Part shown: positions 24,468 through 33,573 of the stretch, one piece after another
Numbering within the stretch: the stretch's first letter is position 1
Layout of the letters: each line of letters opens with the position of its first letter
Origin: Bacteroidales bacterium
GTDB lineage: Bacteria > Bacteroidota > Bacteroidia > Bacteroidales > Bacteroidaceae
Direction of reading: 5' to 3'
Assembly: GCA_015654535.1 (NCBI GenBank)
Contig: JAATGU010000034.1
Coordinates: 1 to 37,723, forward strand
DNA: 37,723 nt
Translations under genes and position numbers: made by a program
Notes under the pieces: generated by a model
The model's input: the letters and a program-made list of their open reading frames with translations, nothing else
The model's database searches: none
Told to the model about the DNA's origin: nothing

Positions 24468-26534
24468 TTATTTCAACCATTTATCTAGCCAAGCAGCAAA
24501 AGTCCTTTGCCAAAGAATTCCATTTTGAGGTTGAAGTACCCAATGATTTTCATCCGGGTATATTAACAACTGAGAAGGAATTCCTTTAAGTTGGGCAGCA
24601 TTGAAAGCCGACATTCCTTGAGAGGCTAGAATTCTATAATCCTTTTCTCCATGAATACAAAGAATAGGAGTATCCCATTTATCTACGAATTTATGAGGAG
24701 AATTGGCAAAAGTATTTTGAGCTGTTTTATTATTCTTATCCCAATAAGCACCACCCATATCCCAGTTAGCAAACCACATCTCTTCTGTTTCCAGATACTG
24801 TTGTTCCATGTTGAAAATACCATCATGAGCAATAAATGCTTTGAAACGTTTATTATGATGACCAGCCAGCCAATATACAGAAAATCCCCCAAAACTGGCA
24901 CCTACACAACCTAATTTATCCGCATTCACGAAAGGTTCTTTAGCCATTGAATCAATTGCAGAGAAATAATCTTTCATACATTGACCACCATAGTCACCAC
25001 TGATTTCTTCGTTCCACTCTTTGCCAAATCCTGGTAAACCACGACGGTTGGGGGCTACAATAATATAATCGTTAGAAGCCATCATCTGGAAATTCCAGCG
25101 GAACGACCAGAATTGACTGATAGGAGATTGAGGTCCACCTTCACAATAGAGCAAAGTAGGGTACTTTTTACTCGGATCAAATTTAGGAGGATAAATAATC
25201 CAAGTAAGCATTTCTTTGCCGTCGGTAGTCTTAATCCAACGCTGTTCCACTTTTCCCATCTCGATCTGATCATAGATATATTTATTCTCAAAAGTCAATT
25301 GACGCGCTTCTCCTTTTAAAGAGACTGCATAAATCTCATCAGCCATGCTCATGGAATGACGGGTAGTCAACAATTTTTTCCCCACCTGCTTCACTATACC
25401 ATAATCGTGAATGCCTGAAGTAAGTTTTTGTAACTTTTTACCAGTACAATCTACATTATATATTTGAGAAGTGGCATGCCATACACCAGTGAAGTAAAGA
25501 CTTTTGCTATCATTGTTCCAGCTGAAGCTCTCTACACTAGAGTCAAAAGCTTTGCTGACAAATGTCTTTTCTCCAGTAAGCAAATTCATTACGAATAGAC
25601 GATTTTGATCACTTTCATAACCATCCCGTTCCATACTTTGCCAAGCAATGTACTTACCATCAGGAGAATATTGTGGATTGGTGTCATATCCCATCATTCC
25701 TTCAGTGATATTTTTGGTCTGTTTGGTTGCCAGATTAAAAATATAAATATCGGAATTAGTAGAAAAAGCATATTCCTTTCCGATTTTCTTGCGAGATGTA
25801 TATGCAATGTTTTCACCTTTTGCATCCCAAGCCAACTGTTCGATACCTCCGAACGGTTTCATCGGCGATTCAAATTGTTCACCAACCATGATATCTGCAA
25901 TATTTGTCAAAACAGTTCCGTCAAAATCCGCAACGAAGGGATGAGGAATAGAGGTTACCCATTCATCCCAATGCTTGTACATTAAGTCCTCTACAATCGT
26001 TCCACTTGCTTTGGGAAGATCAGGATATTTATCCACTGTACGTTCACCATACTTCACTTGAGAGATAAAAAGGATCTTCTTTTCATCGGGAGAAAAAGAA
26101 AAACCCTCAATATCTTTATCGTAATTAGAAAGCTGTTTGCGATCACTACCATCTGGATTCATTTCCCACAATTGGCTGCTGCCACTTTCCGAACAAAGAA
26201 AAGCAATCTTATTACCACCTTTGATCCACACAGCTTCGTTTTCCCCAAATAGAGTATGAGTGATTTGTTGATTATTCGTTCCATCTGTGTTCATTACAAA
26301 AATCTCACGGTTACTTTTGTTTTGTGGAACGCTGTAGTATGCAACCGTGTAGACAATTTTCTTATTGTCCGGTGATACGTTGAATCCTCCAATTCTTCCC
26401 ATAGCCCAAAGAGCTTCAGGGGTCATTCGTCCGCCTTTTATTACAAGGTCAGATTTTCCAATAAGCGGATCATTGTTTTTTTCCGCTGCTTCTGCCGTAG
26501 GAATCCCGGCAAGCAATAGTGTTGCTGACATCAT
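24468..26534 (-). CDS. S9-family serine peptidase (prolyl oligopeptidase / DPP5-like)
   Basis: The 688-residue protein has a WD40-like beta propeller (about 40-420) with repeated SPDxKK blades. A prolyl-oligopeptidase hydrolase domain follows. The catalytic triad is visible: Ser547 in GASFGGFS, Asp632 in HGEKDYR and His664 in DENHWV. Such enzymes release dipeptides from peptides in the periplasm. The hydrophobic start (SATLLLAGIPTAEA) is a signal peptide core without positive residues. The basic start codons (ATG AGA AAA) sit just upstream in another frame, one base out (see findings). No clear promoter box was found. Confidence 0.9.
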   Translation of the reverse strand: MMSATLLLAGIPTAEAAEKNNDPLIGKSDLVIKGGRMTPEALWAMGRIGGFNVSPDNKKIVYTVAYYSVPQNKSNREIFVMNTDGTNNQQITHTLFGENEAVWIKGGNKIAFLCSESGSSQLWEMNPDGSDRKQLSNYDKDIEGFSFSPDEKKILFISQVKYGERTVDKYPDLPKASGTIVEDLMYKHWDEWVTSIPHPFVADFDGTVLTNIADIMVGEQFESPMKPFGGIEQLAWDAKGENIAYTSRKKIGKEYAFSTNSDIYIFNLATKQTKNITEGMMGYDTNPQYSPDGKYIAWQSMERDGYESDQNRLFVMNLLTGEKTFVSKAFDSSVESFSWNNDSKSLYFTGVWHATSQIYNVDCTGKKLQKLTSGIHDYGIVKQVGKKLLTTRHSMSMADEIYAVSLKGEARQLTFENKYIYDQIEMGKVEQRWIKTTDGKEMLTWIIYPPKFDPSKKYPTLLYCEGGPQSPISQFWSFRWNFQMMASNDYIIVAPNRRGLPGFGKEWNEEISGDYGGQCMKDYFSAIDSMAKEPFVNADKLGCVGASFGGFSVYWLAGHHNKRFKAFIAHDGIFNMEQQYLETEEMWFANWDMGGAYWDKNNKTAQNTFANSPHKFVDKWDTPILCIHGEKDYRILASQGMSAFNAAQLKGIPSQLLIYPDENHWVLQPQNGILWQRTFAAWLDKWLK

Positions 26535-26684
26535 TACTAAATTATTTTTCTCATATATTTAAAATGAAATTATATATTCGTATTGCGAAAGTAATCATTC
26601 CAATGTAAATTCTTATTCTTTTAAAGAATCTTTTTTATTAACTCGCGCAAATCAATAGGAATATAAAAGTACAGTATAATTGTA

Positions 26685-26719
26685 AAAAGGGTAGAGATAA
26701 TCAATATCTCCACCCTTTT
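26685..26719 (-). terminator. Intrinsic terminator of the pyrG-yidC operon
   Basis: 14-nt arms (26685-26698 and 26706-26719) with one mismatch surround a 7-nt loop. On the minus strand the stem ends in CCCTTTTTA. It lies about 30 bp after the yidC stop codon. Confidence 0.75.
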
Positions 26720-26749
26720 ATAAATATAAATATCATTAACTAAATTGAA

Positions 26750-28612
26750 TTATCTGCCACCACGTTTCGCTCTTTCTTTAGCTAGTCGTTGTTGTTCTTC
26801 CTGCATCTGAGCCATTTTTGCCATTAATCCTGATTTTTTCTTTTTAGGATTATTTTTATTTGTTTCCAACTTTGCTAGCAGTTTATCTTCATTTGTGAAT
26901 TTTCGAAGAGCTATCATAGTAAGTATGCTAATCAATGTAGAGATAAAATAATAATAGTTCAGTCCGGCTGCATAATCATTCAAAATAAAAATAAACATAA
27001 TCGGCATTACATACATCATTGCTTTCATGCCTGGCATTTGTTGCTGTCCGGTATCTTGCTGAGACATCGTGAATTTTGTATTCAGAATGTTTGCCGCAGA
27101 CATTAGTAAGCAGAATAGACTGATGTGGTTGCCTAAAAAAGGAATGTGAGTACTCCATGTAAAGAATGCATCATACGTAGAAAGGTCATCGGCCCAGAGG
27201 AAACTTTGTTGACGTAATTCAATAGCACTCGGCACAAACATAAAGAGAGCAAAAAGAATTGGCATCTGAAGTATCATAGGTAAGCAACCACTCATGGGAC
27301 TAACTCCGTATTTGCTATAAAGTGCCATGGTTTCCTGTTGCTTCTTCATCGCATCTTCTTTCTTCGGATACTTTTTACCAATCACGTCAATTTGCGGTTT
27401 CAATACTCTCATTCGTGCAGATGAAATGTATGATTTATAAGTAAAATAAAAGATCAGTATTTTTACGATAATGGTCATAAACAAAATAACCAATCCCATA
27501 CTTAATCCCAGACTTGAAAGCCAGTCAAATAGATTAATTGTAAATATGATGTTAATCCAGCGAAGGAAGGACCATCCTAGCGGAACCAGTTGATCAAGAT
27601 GTAGCTTTTGCGAGTCATCAATATGCGCATCAAAAGCTTTAAGTGTTTTATAATGATTAGGACCGAAAAAGAAATGCATCGTTGTTGGTTGTATTCCCTT
27701 GGAATCAAAAAAAGTGCTCATTTCAGCTGAATAATCTTTCAGGTAACCGCTACCTTCAGTCTCCATTGTTGACTTTAATGCATTCTTTTCAAATTTTTGA
27801 TCTGCAATGAATACTGATGAGAAATATTGATTCTTATAACCGATCCAGCTTAATCTGCCAGTAATAGAAGATGCATCGTTTTTACTCTCCGATAGATGGT
27901 CTGTATCAGCACCATCATACTTATACATTATTTCTGCATAGCGATTTTCATATTTATATCCGCGTTCTACTTGTCGGGCTTTCTGCTTCCATTCAATATC
28001 CATGTAATTAGTGGTAGCCGACAGTTTATTTTCCATACCGGTCGCTTTTACTGAAAAGTCAACCATGTAATTTCCTTTATGTACGGTGTAGGTAAAATCG
28101 ATATAACTACTATCGTTTGCAGCCAGACGCATAGTCAATGAAGTATCTGATTTACTAACTGTTTGAAAATAAAAATTCTTAGTTTGAATTTCTTCTTTTT
28201 TATTGTAGAAAAAGAAGTTCATATCCACATCGTTTTTGTCAAACAGCACCAAAGGTTTTTTATCTTGCCCGTTGTACTTCTTCAATAAAGCTGAATAAAC
28301 TCGTCCACCTTTATTTGTAAAAGTGAGCTTTACAAGATCATTTTCAATAGTAGTAAAATTTTCATTGCCTTTTGTAGCATTGAAGAATAAACCAGTAGAA
28401 TCAACTACTTGGGCAGCATCGATAGTCGTCGTATCAGTCAAAGCAGTAGCTGACCCTGCTTTGTTTGCGGCACCTTTTTGAGCCACGACTTGAATGGAAT
28501 CTTGATAGCGCTTTTGAGCAATCTGTTGCTCTTGATTTGGGCGCGACAAATAGGTAAAACCAATAAGCACAGCACCAATCAATACGAATCCCACTAAGGT
28601 GTTTTTGTCCAT
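26750..28612 (-). CDS. yidC: Membrane protein insertase YidC
   Basis: The 620-residue YidC/Oxa1 insertase is of the Gram-negative type. An N-terminal signal-anchor helix ([17 protein letters not shown]) comes first, then a large periplasmic beta domain (about 60-340). The conserved membrane core follows from about 365 ([21 protein letters not shown]...). It contains the cytoplasmic hairpin with [38 protein letters not shown], part of which is the family signature. The C-terminus is strongly basic and should contact ribosomes. It follows pyrG by 30 bp and belongs to the same operon. Confidence 0.97.
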   Translation of the reverse strand: MDKNTLVGFVLIGAVLIGFTYLSRPNQEQQIAQKRYQDSIQVVAQKGAANKAGSATALTDTTTIDAAQVVDSTGLFFNATKGNENFTTIENDLVKLTFTNKGGRVYSALLKKYNGQDKKPLVLFDKNDVDMNFFFYNKKEEIQTKNFYFQTVSKSDTSLTMRLAANDSSYIDFTYTVHKGNYMVDFSVKATGMENKLSATTNYMDIEWKQKARQVERGYKYENRYAEIMYKYDGADTDHLSESKNDASSITGRLSWIGYKNQYFSSVFIADQKFEKNALKSTMETEGSGYLKDYSAEMSTFFDSKGIQPTTMHFFFGPNHYKTLKAFDAHIDDSQKLHLDQLVPLGWSFLRWINIIFTINLFDWLSSLGLSMGLVILFMTIIVKILIFYFTYKSYISSARMRVLKPQIDVIGKKYPKKEDAMKKQQETMALYSKYGVSPMSGCLPMILQMPILFALFMFVPSAIELRQQSFLWADDLSTYDAFFTWSTHIPFLGNHISLFCLLMSAANILNTKFTMSQQDTGQQQMPGMKAMMYVMPIMFIFILNDYAAGLNYYYFISTLISILTMIALRKFTNEDKLLAKLETNKNNPKKKKSGLMAKMAQMQEEQQRLAKERAKRGGR

Positions 28613-28642
28613 AATTAAAAATTATACATTATTGTTTTAATC

Positions 28643-30244
28643 TTATTTACTAATTGCAGCTTTAATAAATGAAACAAACAGAGGATGCGGATGAAGCACG
28701 GTACTGCTGTATTCAGGGTGAAACTGAGTACCAATATACCAACGAAGTGCTGGTATTTCGACAATCTCCACTAAATCAGATTCCGGATTAATTCCCACAC
28801 ATTTCATCCCTGCCTTTTCAAATTCAGCTTTATAGTCGTTATTAAATTCATAACGGTGACGATGGCGTTCCTGAATATGTTCCTCTTTATAAGCTTCGTA
28901 AGTTTTTGATTTTTTATCTAAGATGCATTCATAAGCACCTAGACGCATAGTTCCCCCCATATTAGTAACCGCTTTCTGTTCTTCCATTATATCGATTACA
29001 TTATGCTTGGTTTTTTCATCCATTTCAACAGAGTTTGCATCTGCATAGCCTAGTACGTTTCTGGCAAATTCAATTGCAATACACTGCATACCTAGGCAGA
29101 CACCAAATGTTGGAATATCATTTTCACGAGTATATTTCGCAGCAACAAATTTACCTTCAATACCTCTGGAACCAAATCCAGGACATATAACCACACCATC
29201 TACATGTCCCAACTTTTCAACGACATTTGCTTCTGTAAGCTTTTCACTCTGTACATATTCTATCTCCAGTTTGCGATCATTATAAGTAGATGCCTGTGAA
29301 AGGGATTCTAAAATTGATTTATATGCATCTTGTAGTTCTACATATTTCCCCACAAGAGCAATCTTAACTACTTCGGTAGCATTCGCTCTTCTTTTTAAAA
29401 ATTCTTTCCATGAATCTAAAGCAGGTTTTTCACCCAGTGGAAGGCCCATTTTCCTAAGAATTGTTTCGTCCAATCCTTGTTCTTGCATCTTAAGTGGCAC
29501 TTCATAAATAGTCGGCACGTCAATAGATTGAACAACTGCCGCCTCTTCCACATTACAGAATAAGGCCACTTTTCTTCTCAAATTAATGCTCAAATCATAT
29601 TCACTACGTAACACCAGAATATCCGGCTGTACACCCAATTCCTGCAATTGCTTTACAGAATGCTGAGTAGGTTTCGTTTTCAACTCTTTTGCAGCAGCCA
29701 AAAAAGGAACATATGTTAAATGTACACAAAGTGCATCTTTTCCCATTTCCCAACGAAGTTGGCGTACACTTTCAATAAATGGAAGAGATTCAATATCACC
29801 TACAGTTCCTCCAATCTCAGTAATTACAAAATCAAATTTATATTTATTTCCAAGGAATTTAATATTTCGTTTAATTTCATCCGTAATATGAGGTATCACC
29901 TGTACGGTCTTACCTAAAAAATCGCCTCGCCGTTCCTTGTCTATCACACTTTTATAGATACGACCAGTCGTTATGTTATTGGCTTTAGTGGTCTGTATAC
30001 CCAAGAAACGTTCATAATGTCCCAAATCAAGGTCTGCTTCATGACCATCAACGGTAACATAACATTCTCCGTGTTCATACGGATTAAGAGTTCCCGAATC
30101 GATATTAATATAAGGATCAAACTTCTGAATTGTCACTTTATAACCTCTTGCTTGAAGTAACTTAGCAATAGATGATGCAATAATTCCTTTACCTAACGAA
30201 GATGCAACTCCTCCTGTGACGAAGATATACTTTGTTTCTCCCAC
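28643..30244 (-). CDS. pyrG: CTP synthase
   Basis: The enzyme makes CTP from UTP, ATP and glutamine. From the GTG at 30244 it has 533 residues beginning GETKYIFVTGGVASSLGKG, the conserved ammonia-ligase start with its P-loop. The glutaminase half shows PGFGSRGIEGK, the nucleophile Cys in GVCLGMQ and the His-Glu pair in FHPEYSS. The frame stays open to a TTG at 30301, but that TTG lies inside the promoter's -7 box, so GTG 30244 is the likely start. It leads a two-gene operon with yidC. Confidence 0.96.
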   Translation of the reverse strand: MGETKYIFVTGGVASSLGKGIIASSIAKLLQARGYKVTIQKFDPYINIDSGTLNPYEHGECYVTVDGHEADLDLGHYERFLGIQTTKANNITTGRIYKSVIDKERRGDFLGKTVQVIPHITDEIKRNIKFLGNKYKFDFVITEIGGTVGDIESLPFIESVRQLRWEMGKDALCVHLTYVPFLAAAKELKTKPTQHSVKQLQELGVQPDILVLRSEYDLSINLRRKVALFCNVEEAAVVQSIDVPTIYEVPLKMQEQGLDETILRKMGLPLGEKPALDSWKEFLKRRANATEVVKIALVGKYVELQDAYKSILESLSQASTYNDRKLEIEYVQSEKLTEANVVEKLGHVDGVVICPGFGSRGIEGKFVAAKYTRENDIPTFGVCLGMQCIAIEFARNVLGYADANSVEMDEKTKHNVIDIMEEQKAVTNMGGTMRLGAYECILDKKSKTYEAYKEEHIQERHRHRYEFNNDYKAEFEKAGMKCVGINPESDLVEIVEIPALRWYIGTQFHPEYSSTVLHPHPLFVSFIKAAISK

Positions 30245-30298
30245 GACAATATTATTTATATGATTAATTTTGCAATTTGCAGAACGTTTTAAAAAGCG

Positions 30299-30306
30299 CA
30301 AAATTA
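30299..30306 (-). promoter_or_regulatory. -7 box of the pyrG-yidC operon
   Basis: TAATTTTG on the minus strand, within TAATTTTGCGCTT. The same 13 bases occur in the divergent DUF3078 promoter. Transcription would begin near 30292, giving a leader of about 48 nt to GTG 30244. Confidence 0.6.
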
Positions 30307-30399
30307 TAAAAAAAAGAAGAAGTAAGTAAGCTTTCAGCTGAAAATTATTTAAAAAAACATTATTTGATAGATATTCGGATGGATTTAAACATTTAATTG

Positions 30400-30407
30400 T
30401 AATTTTG
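30400..30407 (+). promoter_or_regulatory. -7 box of the DUF3078 gene
   Basis: TAATTTTG within TAATTTTGCGCTT, about 50 bp upstream of the ATG at 30458 and identical over 13 bases to the pyrG box on the other strand. Confidence 0.6.
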
Positions 30408-30457
30408 CGCTTATATTTAGTTTTTAACTAGTACATATATAGTTTTTAAATAAGATC

Positions 30458-31840
30458 ATGAAAAAAGAGATTACATTATTAATTTTATTGTGTTTTGCGG
30501 TTTCTTTATTTGCTCAGAAGAGAGATCATTCATATTCTTTAGCCAAACTCCATCAGGATACAGGTCAAACTTCTTTTCAAAAAAAGTACATTGATACACT
30601 TTCAACCTTGTATGATCGTTATCTGGGAGTACTGGATTCGTTAAACAATGATTCTGTACCAGAAAGACAAATTGATTTAGATGCCAAATATTATCGATTA
30701 TTTGTCCCTTTAGCATATTATCATGATCCTGTAAAAGATGCCTTTAATCCTAAATGGAAACCTCTTGGACTTAAAAGTCCACAGTATCCGATAGATGAAT
30801 TATTTCCTATTGATAAAAATGCGTTTAACACAACTGAAAGAGTAAATCATATTGTTAATAAAGCTTTATTAACAACTTATCTCTTATATCCAAATCTCGT
30901 TGTTAATTGGGAAAGGAATATTTCCAGACGCTCCATTTTTGAAGTAAAAAGAAGCGATAATCTAAGACCTAAGGCATCCGTAATAGATTTGTTTAAACCT
31001 GATCCTATGATGAATAATTTAGAAGAAGTATCTGTCATTTTACGGAGACCAAACTTTTGGTATACTAGTGGAAACGGGTCTTTACAATTCTCTCAAAATT
31101 ATATATCATCAAACTGGTACAAAGGAGGTGAAAGTACAAACTCGGCACTAGTAAACCTTCAGCTTAATGCGAATTATAACGATAAGCAAAAGCTGCAATT
31201 CGATAATAGATTAGAAGTAAATATTGGATTTAATACGGTCCCTTCTGATACAATAAGGCAATATAAGGTTAATACAGATTTATTGCGTATATCAAGTAAA
31301 TTAGGGGTGAAAGCAACATCTAGATGGTATTATACAATATCAGGAGAATTTAACACTCAATTTTTTCACAATTATAATGCAAATACAACGCAACCAGTAT
31401 CTGCTTTTCTTTCTCCGGCAAACTTAATATTCAGTATTGGTATGGATTATAAAGTGGATAAGAAGAATCTGAATTTATCTGTTTTCATCTCTCCTGGAGC
31501 TTATAATATGAGATATGTGGGTAACAAAAACGTTGATGAAACCCAATTTGGATTAAAAGAAGGAGATTTCTTTTTGCATGATATAGGTTCTAAATTTCAG
31601 ACGACAATGAAATGGACTGTTATTCCTTCTGTTATTTGGGAATCTCGTCTTTACTACTTTACAAATTATAAGAAAGTAGAAGCTGAATGGGAAAATACTT
31701 TCAATTTTGTGTTAAACCGATATTTATCTACTAAGCTATTTGTGCATGGAAGATTTGATGACGGTGTAACACGTCCAGACGGAACAAGTTATTTTCAATT
31801 AAAAGAGTTGCTTAGTTTCGGTGTCAATTATGCTTGGTAA
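30458..31840 (+). CDS. DUF3078 outer-membrane beta-barrel protein
   Basis: The 460-residue protein has a signal peptide (MKKEITLLILLCFAVSLFAQ) and a C-terminal half of amphipathic strands. Typical DUF3078 features are visible: NFWYTSGNGSLQFSQNYISSNWYKGGES and the closing residues LLSFGVNYAW, a barrel-like end with terminal aromatic residue. It is probably an outer-membrane barrel of unknown role, conserved in Bacteroidales. It is transcribed divergently from pyrG and followed by a terminator. Confidence 0.83.
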   Translation: MKKEITLLILLCFAVSLFAQKRDHSYSLAKLHQDTGQTSFQKKYIDTLSTLYDRYLGVLDSLNNDSVPERQIDLDAKYYRLFVPLAYYHDPVKDAFNPKWKPLGLKSPQYPIDELFPIDKNAFNTTERVNHIVNKALLTTYLLYPNLVVNWERNISRRSIFEVKRSDNLRPKASVIDLFKPDPMMNNLEEVSVILRRPNFWYTSGNGSLQFSQNYISSNWYKGGESTNSALVNLQLNANYNDKQKLQFDNRLEVNIGFNTVPSDTIRQYKVNTDLLRISSKLGVKATSRWYYTISGEFNTQFFHNYNANTTQPVSAFLSPANLIFSIGMDYKVDKKNLNLSVFISPGAYNMRYVGNKNVDETQFGLKEGDFFLHDIGSKFQTTMKWTVIPSVIWESRLYYFTNYKKVEAEWENTFNFVLNRYLSTKLFVHGRFDDGVTRPDGTSYFQLKELLSFGVNYAW

Positions 31841-31891
31841 ATCTTTATCAATTATATAGTTTATTCGACCAATAGAATAAAATAGAACTAT

Positions 31892-31928
31892 TCCCTGTAT
31901 ATTTATCTTATATGCAGGGACTTTTTTT
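31892..31928 (+). terminator. Intrinsic terminator of the DUF3078 gene
   Basis: TCCCTG (31892-31897) pairs with CAGGGA (31915-31920), with partial AT pairing inside the 17-nt loop. CTTTTTTTA follows. It lies about 50 bp after the stop codon. Confidence 0.7.
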
Positions 31929-32071
31929 ATTTTAGCGTGAAAAATACAAAAGAGCCAAATTCCTATTTTAAATTGATATAAAAACCTTTTAAAGAAAATC
32001 TCTAAATATTCAATTATTATTATATTACTTCTAATACTTCCTTTATTGTTTTACTAATAAATTTATCGAAA

Positions 32072-33289
32072 ATGTGTTCAATTAAAGTTCGTCTAAACAA
32101 GTTCCGTGTTACCAAAGAAGGCACTTACCCCCTTGTTTTTCAAGTTATTCATCGTCGTAAAAAAAAGGTTATTTATTCTCCTTTCCGCCTTTTCTCAGAT
32201 TCTTTTGATGAATCCAGTGGTCGGGTGATTTCTCGGAAGCGCAAACAATTGGCTGCTACAGATGAAATTAACCGTTATATCACTAGTATTTGTCTTGATT
32301 TACAACGTACTATCAGCCATCTTGAACTTCGAGGAGAGGATTTTTCAGTATCAGATATTGTTGAACTTTACAAATCAGGTATTGATGGCAGCCAAGTATT
32401 TATTTACATGCAAAGACTAATAACTTCTTTTCGTGAAGCTGGTAGGATTGGAACAGCCAATGCCTATCAAAGTACTTTCAATCGAATCTCTCATTTTGTG
32501 GATAAAACTCAGCATTTTTCTTTCTCTGATTTAAATGTCAGCTGGTTGAACCGTTTTATTTTTTCTCTCCAACAATCCGGCCTTCAGCCTAATACTGTTA
32601 ATTTTTATATTCGTATTCTCAGAGCCACCTATAACCGAGCTTCCAGAGAAAGCATTCCAGGAACCGATCGTTCTCCTTTTAGTTACATAACCCTGAAAAC
32701 TGTAAAGACTGTAAAACGGGCAATAGATTGTGAGTCTATTCAACGTATAGCTAAGGTAAATCTTGCAGAAATGTCCTATCTTGATATATCACGTGATTTT
32801 TTTCTTTTCAGCTATTATACTCGGGGAATGTCTTTCGTTGATATGGCTTTTCTTAAATATGAAAATATTAGTAATGGAACTATTTACTATGTACGTAGTA
32901 AAACCAAACAACCGATGCAAGTTAAAATAGTAGAACCTCTCAACCAACTTATAAACAAGTATAAGAATATGGGTGAATATGTCCTCCCTATACTATGTGG
33001 TGAAAATAAATCTTTATATAATAGTTATCGATCTAGCCTGAAAAGACATAATAAAAATTTAAAGGCCCTTTCTGTACTTTTAAAGCTTCCAGTTCCACTA
33101 ACCTCTTATGTCGCTCGTCATTCATGGGCTACCATTGCCAGACAAAGTGGTATTCCTGTTTCTGTTATCAGTGAGGCTCTAGGGCATAGCTCCGAGAAAA
33201 TTACTTATACCTATTTAGCAGCACTGAATCCTTCGGTGGTTGATGCTGCCAACGAACTAATTTCTTCTTTCGTGAGAAAAAAAAGATAA
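32072..33289 (+). CDS. Tyrosine site-specific recombinase (probable DNA invertase)
   Basis: This 405-residue recombinase has the Bacteroidetes integrase layout: an N-terminal arm-binding domain (about 1-85), a SAM-like core-binding domain (about 105-200) and a catalytic domain (about 215-395). Catalytic residues are Arg251 (YYTRGMSF), Lys277 (RSKTKQ), Arg349-His350 (SYVARHSWAT), His372 (LGHSSEKIT) and the nucleophile Tyr381. It is complete, so probably active. A perfect 44-bp inverted repeat begins 65 bp after its stop codon. There are no phage, conjugation or cargo genes and no tRNA beside it, so I infer it is a DNA invertase acting on the adjacent element. No clear promoter box was found upstream. 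Confidence 0.88.
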   Translation: MCSIKVRLNKFRVTKEGTYPLVFQVIHRRKKKVIYSPFRLFSDSFDESSGRVISRKRKQLAATDEINRYITSICLDLQRTISHLELRGEDFSVSDIVELYKSGIDGSQVFIYMQRLITSFREAGRIGTANAYQSTFNRISHFVDKTQHFSFSDLNVSWLNRFIFSLQQSGLQPNTVNFYIRILRATYNRASRESIPGTDRSPFSYITLKTVKTVKRAIDCESIQRIAKVNLAEMSYLDISRDFFLFSYYTRGMSFVDMAFLKYENISNGTIYYVRSKTKQPMQVKIVEPLNQLINKYKNMGEYVLPILCGENKSLYNSYRSSLKRHNKNLKALSVLLKLPVPLTSYVARHSWATIARQSGIPVSVISEALGHSSEKITYTYLAALNPSVVDAANELISSFVRKKR

Positions 33290-33310
33290 TATAAAATAAA
33301 AATATTTTTT

Positions 33311-33342
33311 TTTGTTGATTAAGAGAAAAAAATATATATTTG
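33311..33342 (+). promoter_or_regulatory. Fixed promoter reading into the invertible element
   Basis: TTTG at 33311-33314, 20 bp, then TATATTTG at 33335-33342 forms one of the best-matched promoters in the window. The predicted start, about 33349, is only a few bases before the left inverted repeat (33355), so it lies outside the invertible DNA and its leader begins with the repeat in either orientation. Confidence 0.7.
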
Positions 33343-33354
33343 CACAGAGAAAAA

Positions 33355-33398
33355 CTCTCAACTAGTAAGTGAAATATTATAAGAGCGCTATACTATTT
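33355..33398 (+). repeat. Left inverted repeat (IRL) of the invertible element
   Basis: This 44-bp arm is perfectly complementary to 34054-34097. It begins CTCTCAACTAG and ends GCGCTATACTATTT. TAGTA and TACTA near its ends form a weak internal dyad, as recombinase half-sites might. The exact strand-exchange point cannot be read from one sequence. Confidence 0.95.
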
Positions 33399-33409
33399 TT
33401 TACATTCTT

Positions 33410-33475
33410 ATGTTGATATATATTTATTTAAAATATTATTTATTCTTCATTTATTTATTCTTCTACAACAAATAA
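33410..33475 (+). CDS. Micro-ORF 1 in the invertible segment (21 codons)
   Basis: An ATG about 60 nt after the predicted transcript start opens a 21-codon frame of almost only hydrophobic and aromatic residues (MLIYIYLKYY ... FFYNK). It would be a membrane peptide or leader peptide if translated. Base composition alone could produce it in such AT-rich DNA, so this is a candidate only. Micro-ORF 2 follows after TAA-AAA in the same frame. Confidence 0.25.
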   Translation: MLIYIYLKYYLFFIYLFFYNK

Positions 33476-33478
33476 AAA

Positions 33479-33556
33479 ATGCTACGAGCAAAATGTTGTT
33501 TGCAGCTTCAGGCTTCACAACCTTTTTTTGGCTTTTTTAAGCACTTCTTTATATAA
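33479..33556 (+). CDS. Micro-ORF 2 in the invertible segment (25 codons)
   Basis: This 25-codon frame begins MLRAKCCLQLQASQP, in less AT-rich DNA than its surroundings, and ends in a Phe-rich tail. The weak hairpin at 33495-33521 and its T7 tract lie inside it, so translation here could disturb the hairpin, as in attenuation. No homologue is recognised. Treat it as a candidate leader peptide. Confidence 0.25.
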   Translation: MLRAKCCLQLQASQPFFGFFKHFFI

Positions 33557-33565
33557 AAAGGACTT

Positions 33566-33573
33566 CAAAATTA
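33566..33573 (-). promoter_or_regulatory. Possible internal promoter box in the invertible segment
   Basis: TAATTTTG on the minus strand is identical to the pyrG and DUF3078 boxes. It points at the recombinase as drawn; after inversion it would lie at about 33879-33886 and point to the orphan gene. No -33 TTTG is seen. Confidence 0.35.

Noticed and set aside
25605..25985. Antisense open frame of 126 codons inside the S9 peptidase gene
   Set aside because: It lies opposite the conserved propeller domain and has no recognisable motif.
30245..30301. Longer N-terminus for CTP synthase from a TTG codon
   Set aside because: The TTG lies inside the TAATTTTG promoter box, so it should not be transcribed, and family members start at GETKYIF.
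32072..33289. Recombinase as the integrase of a prophage or conjugative element
   Set aside because: No phage, mobilisation or cargo genes and no tRNA attachment site were seen, and flanking genes are ordinary core genes on both sides.
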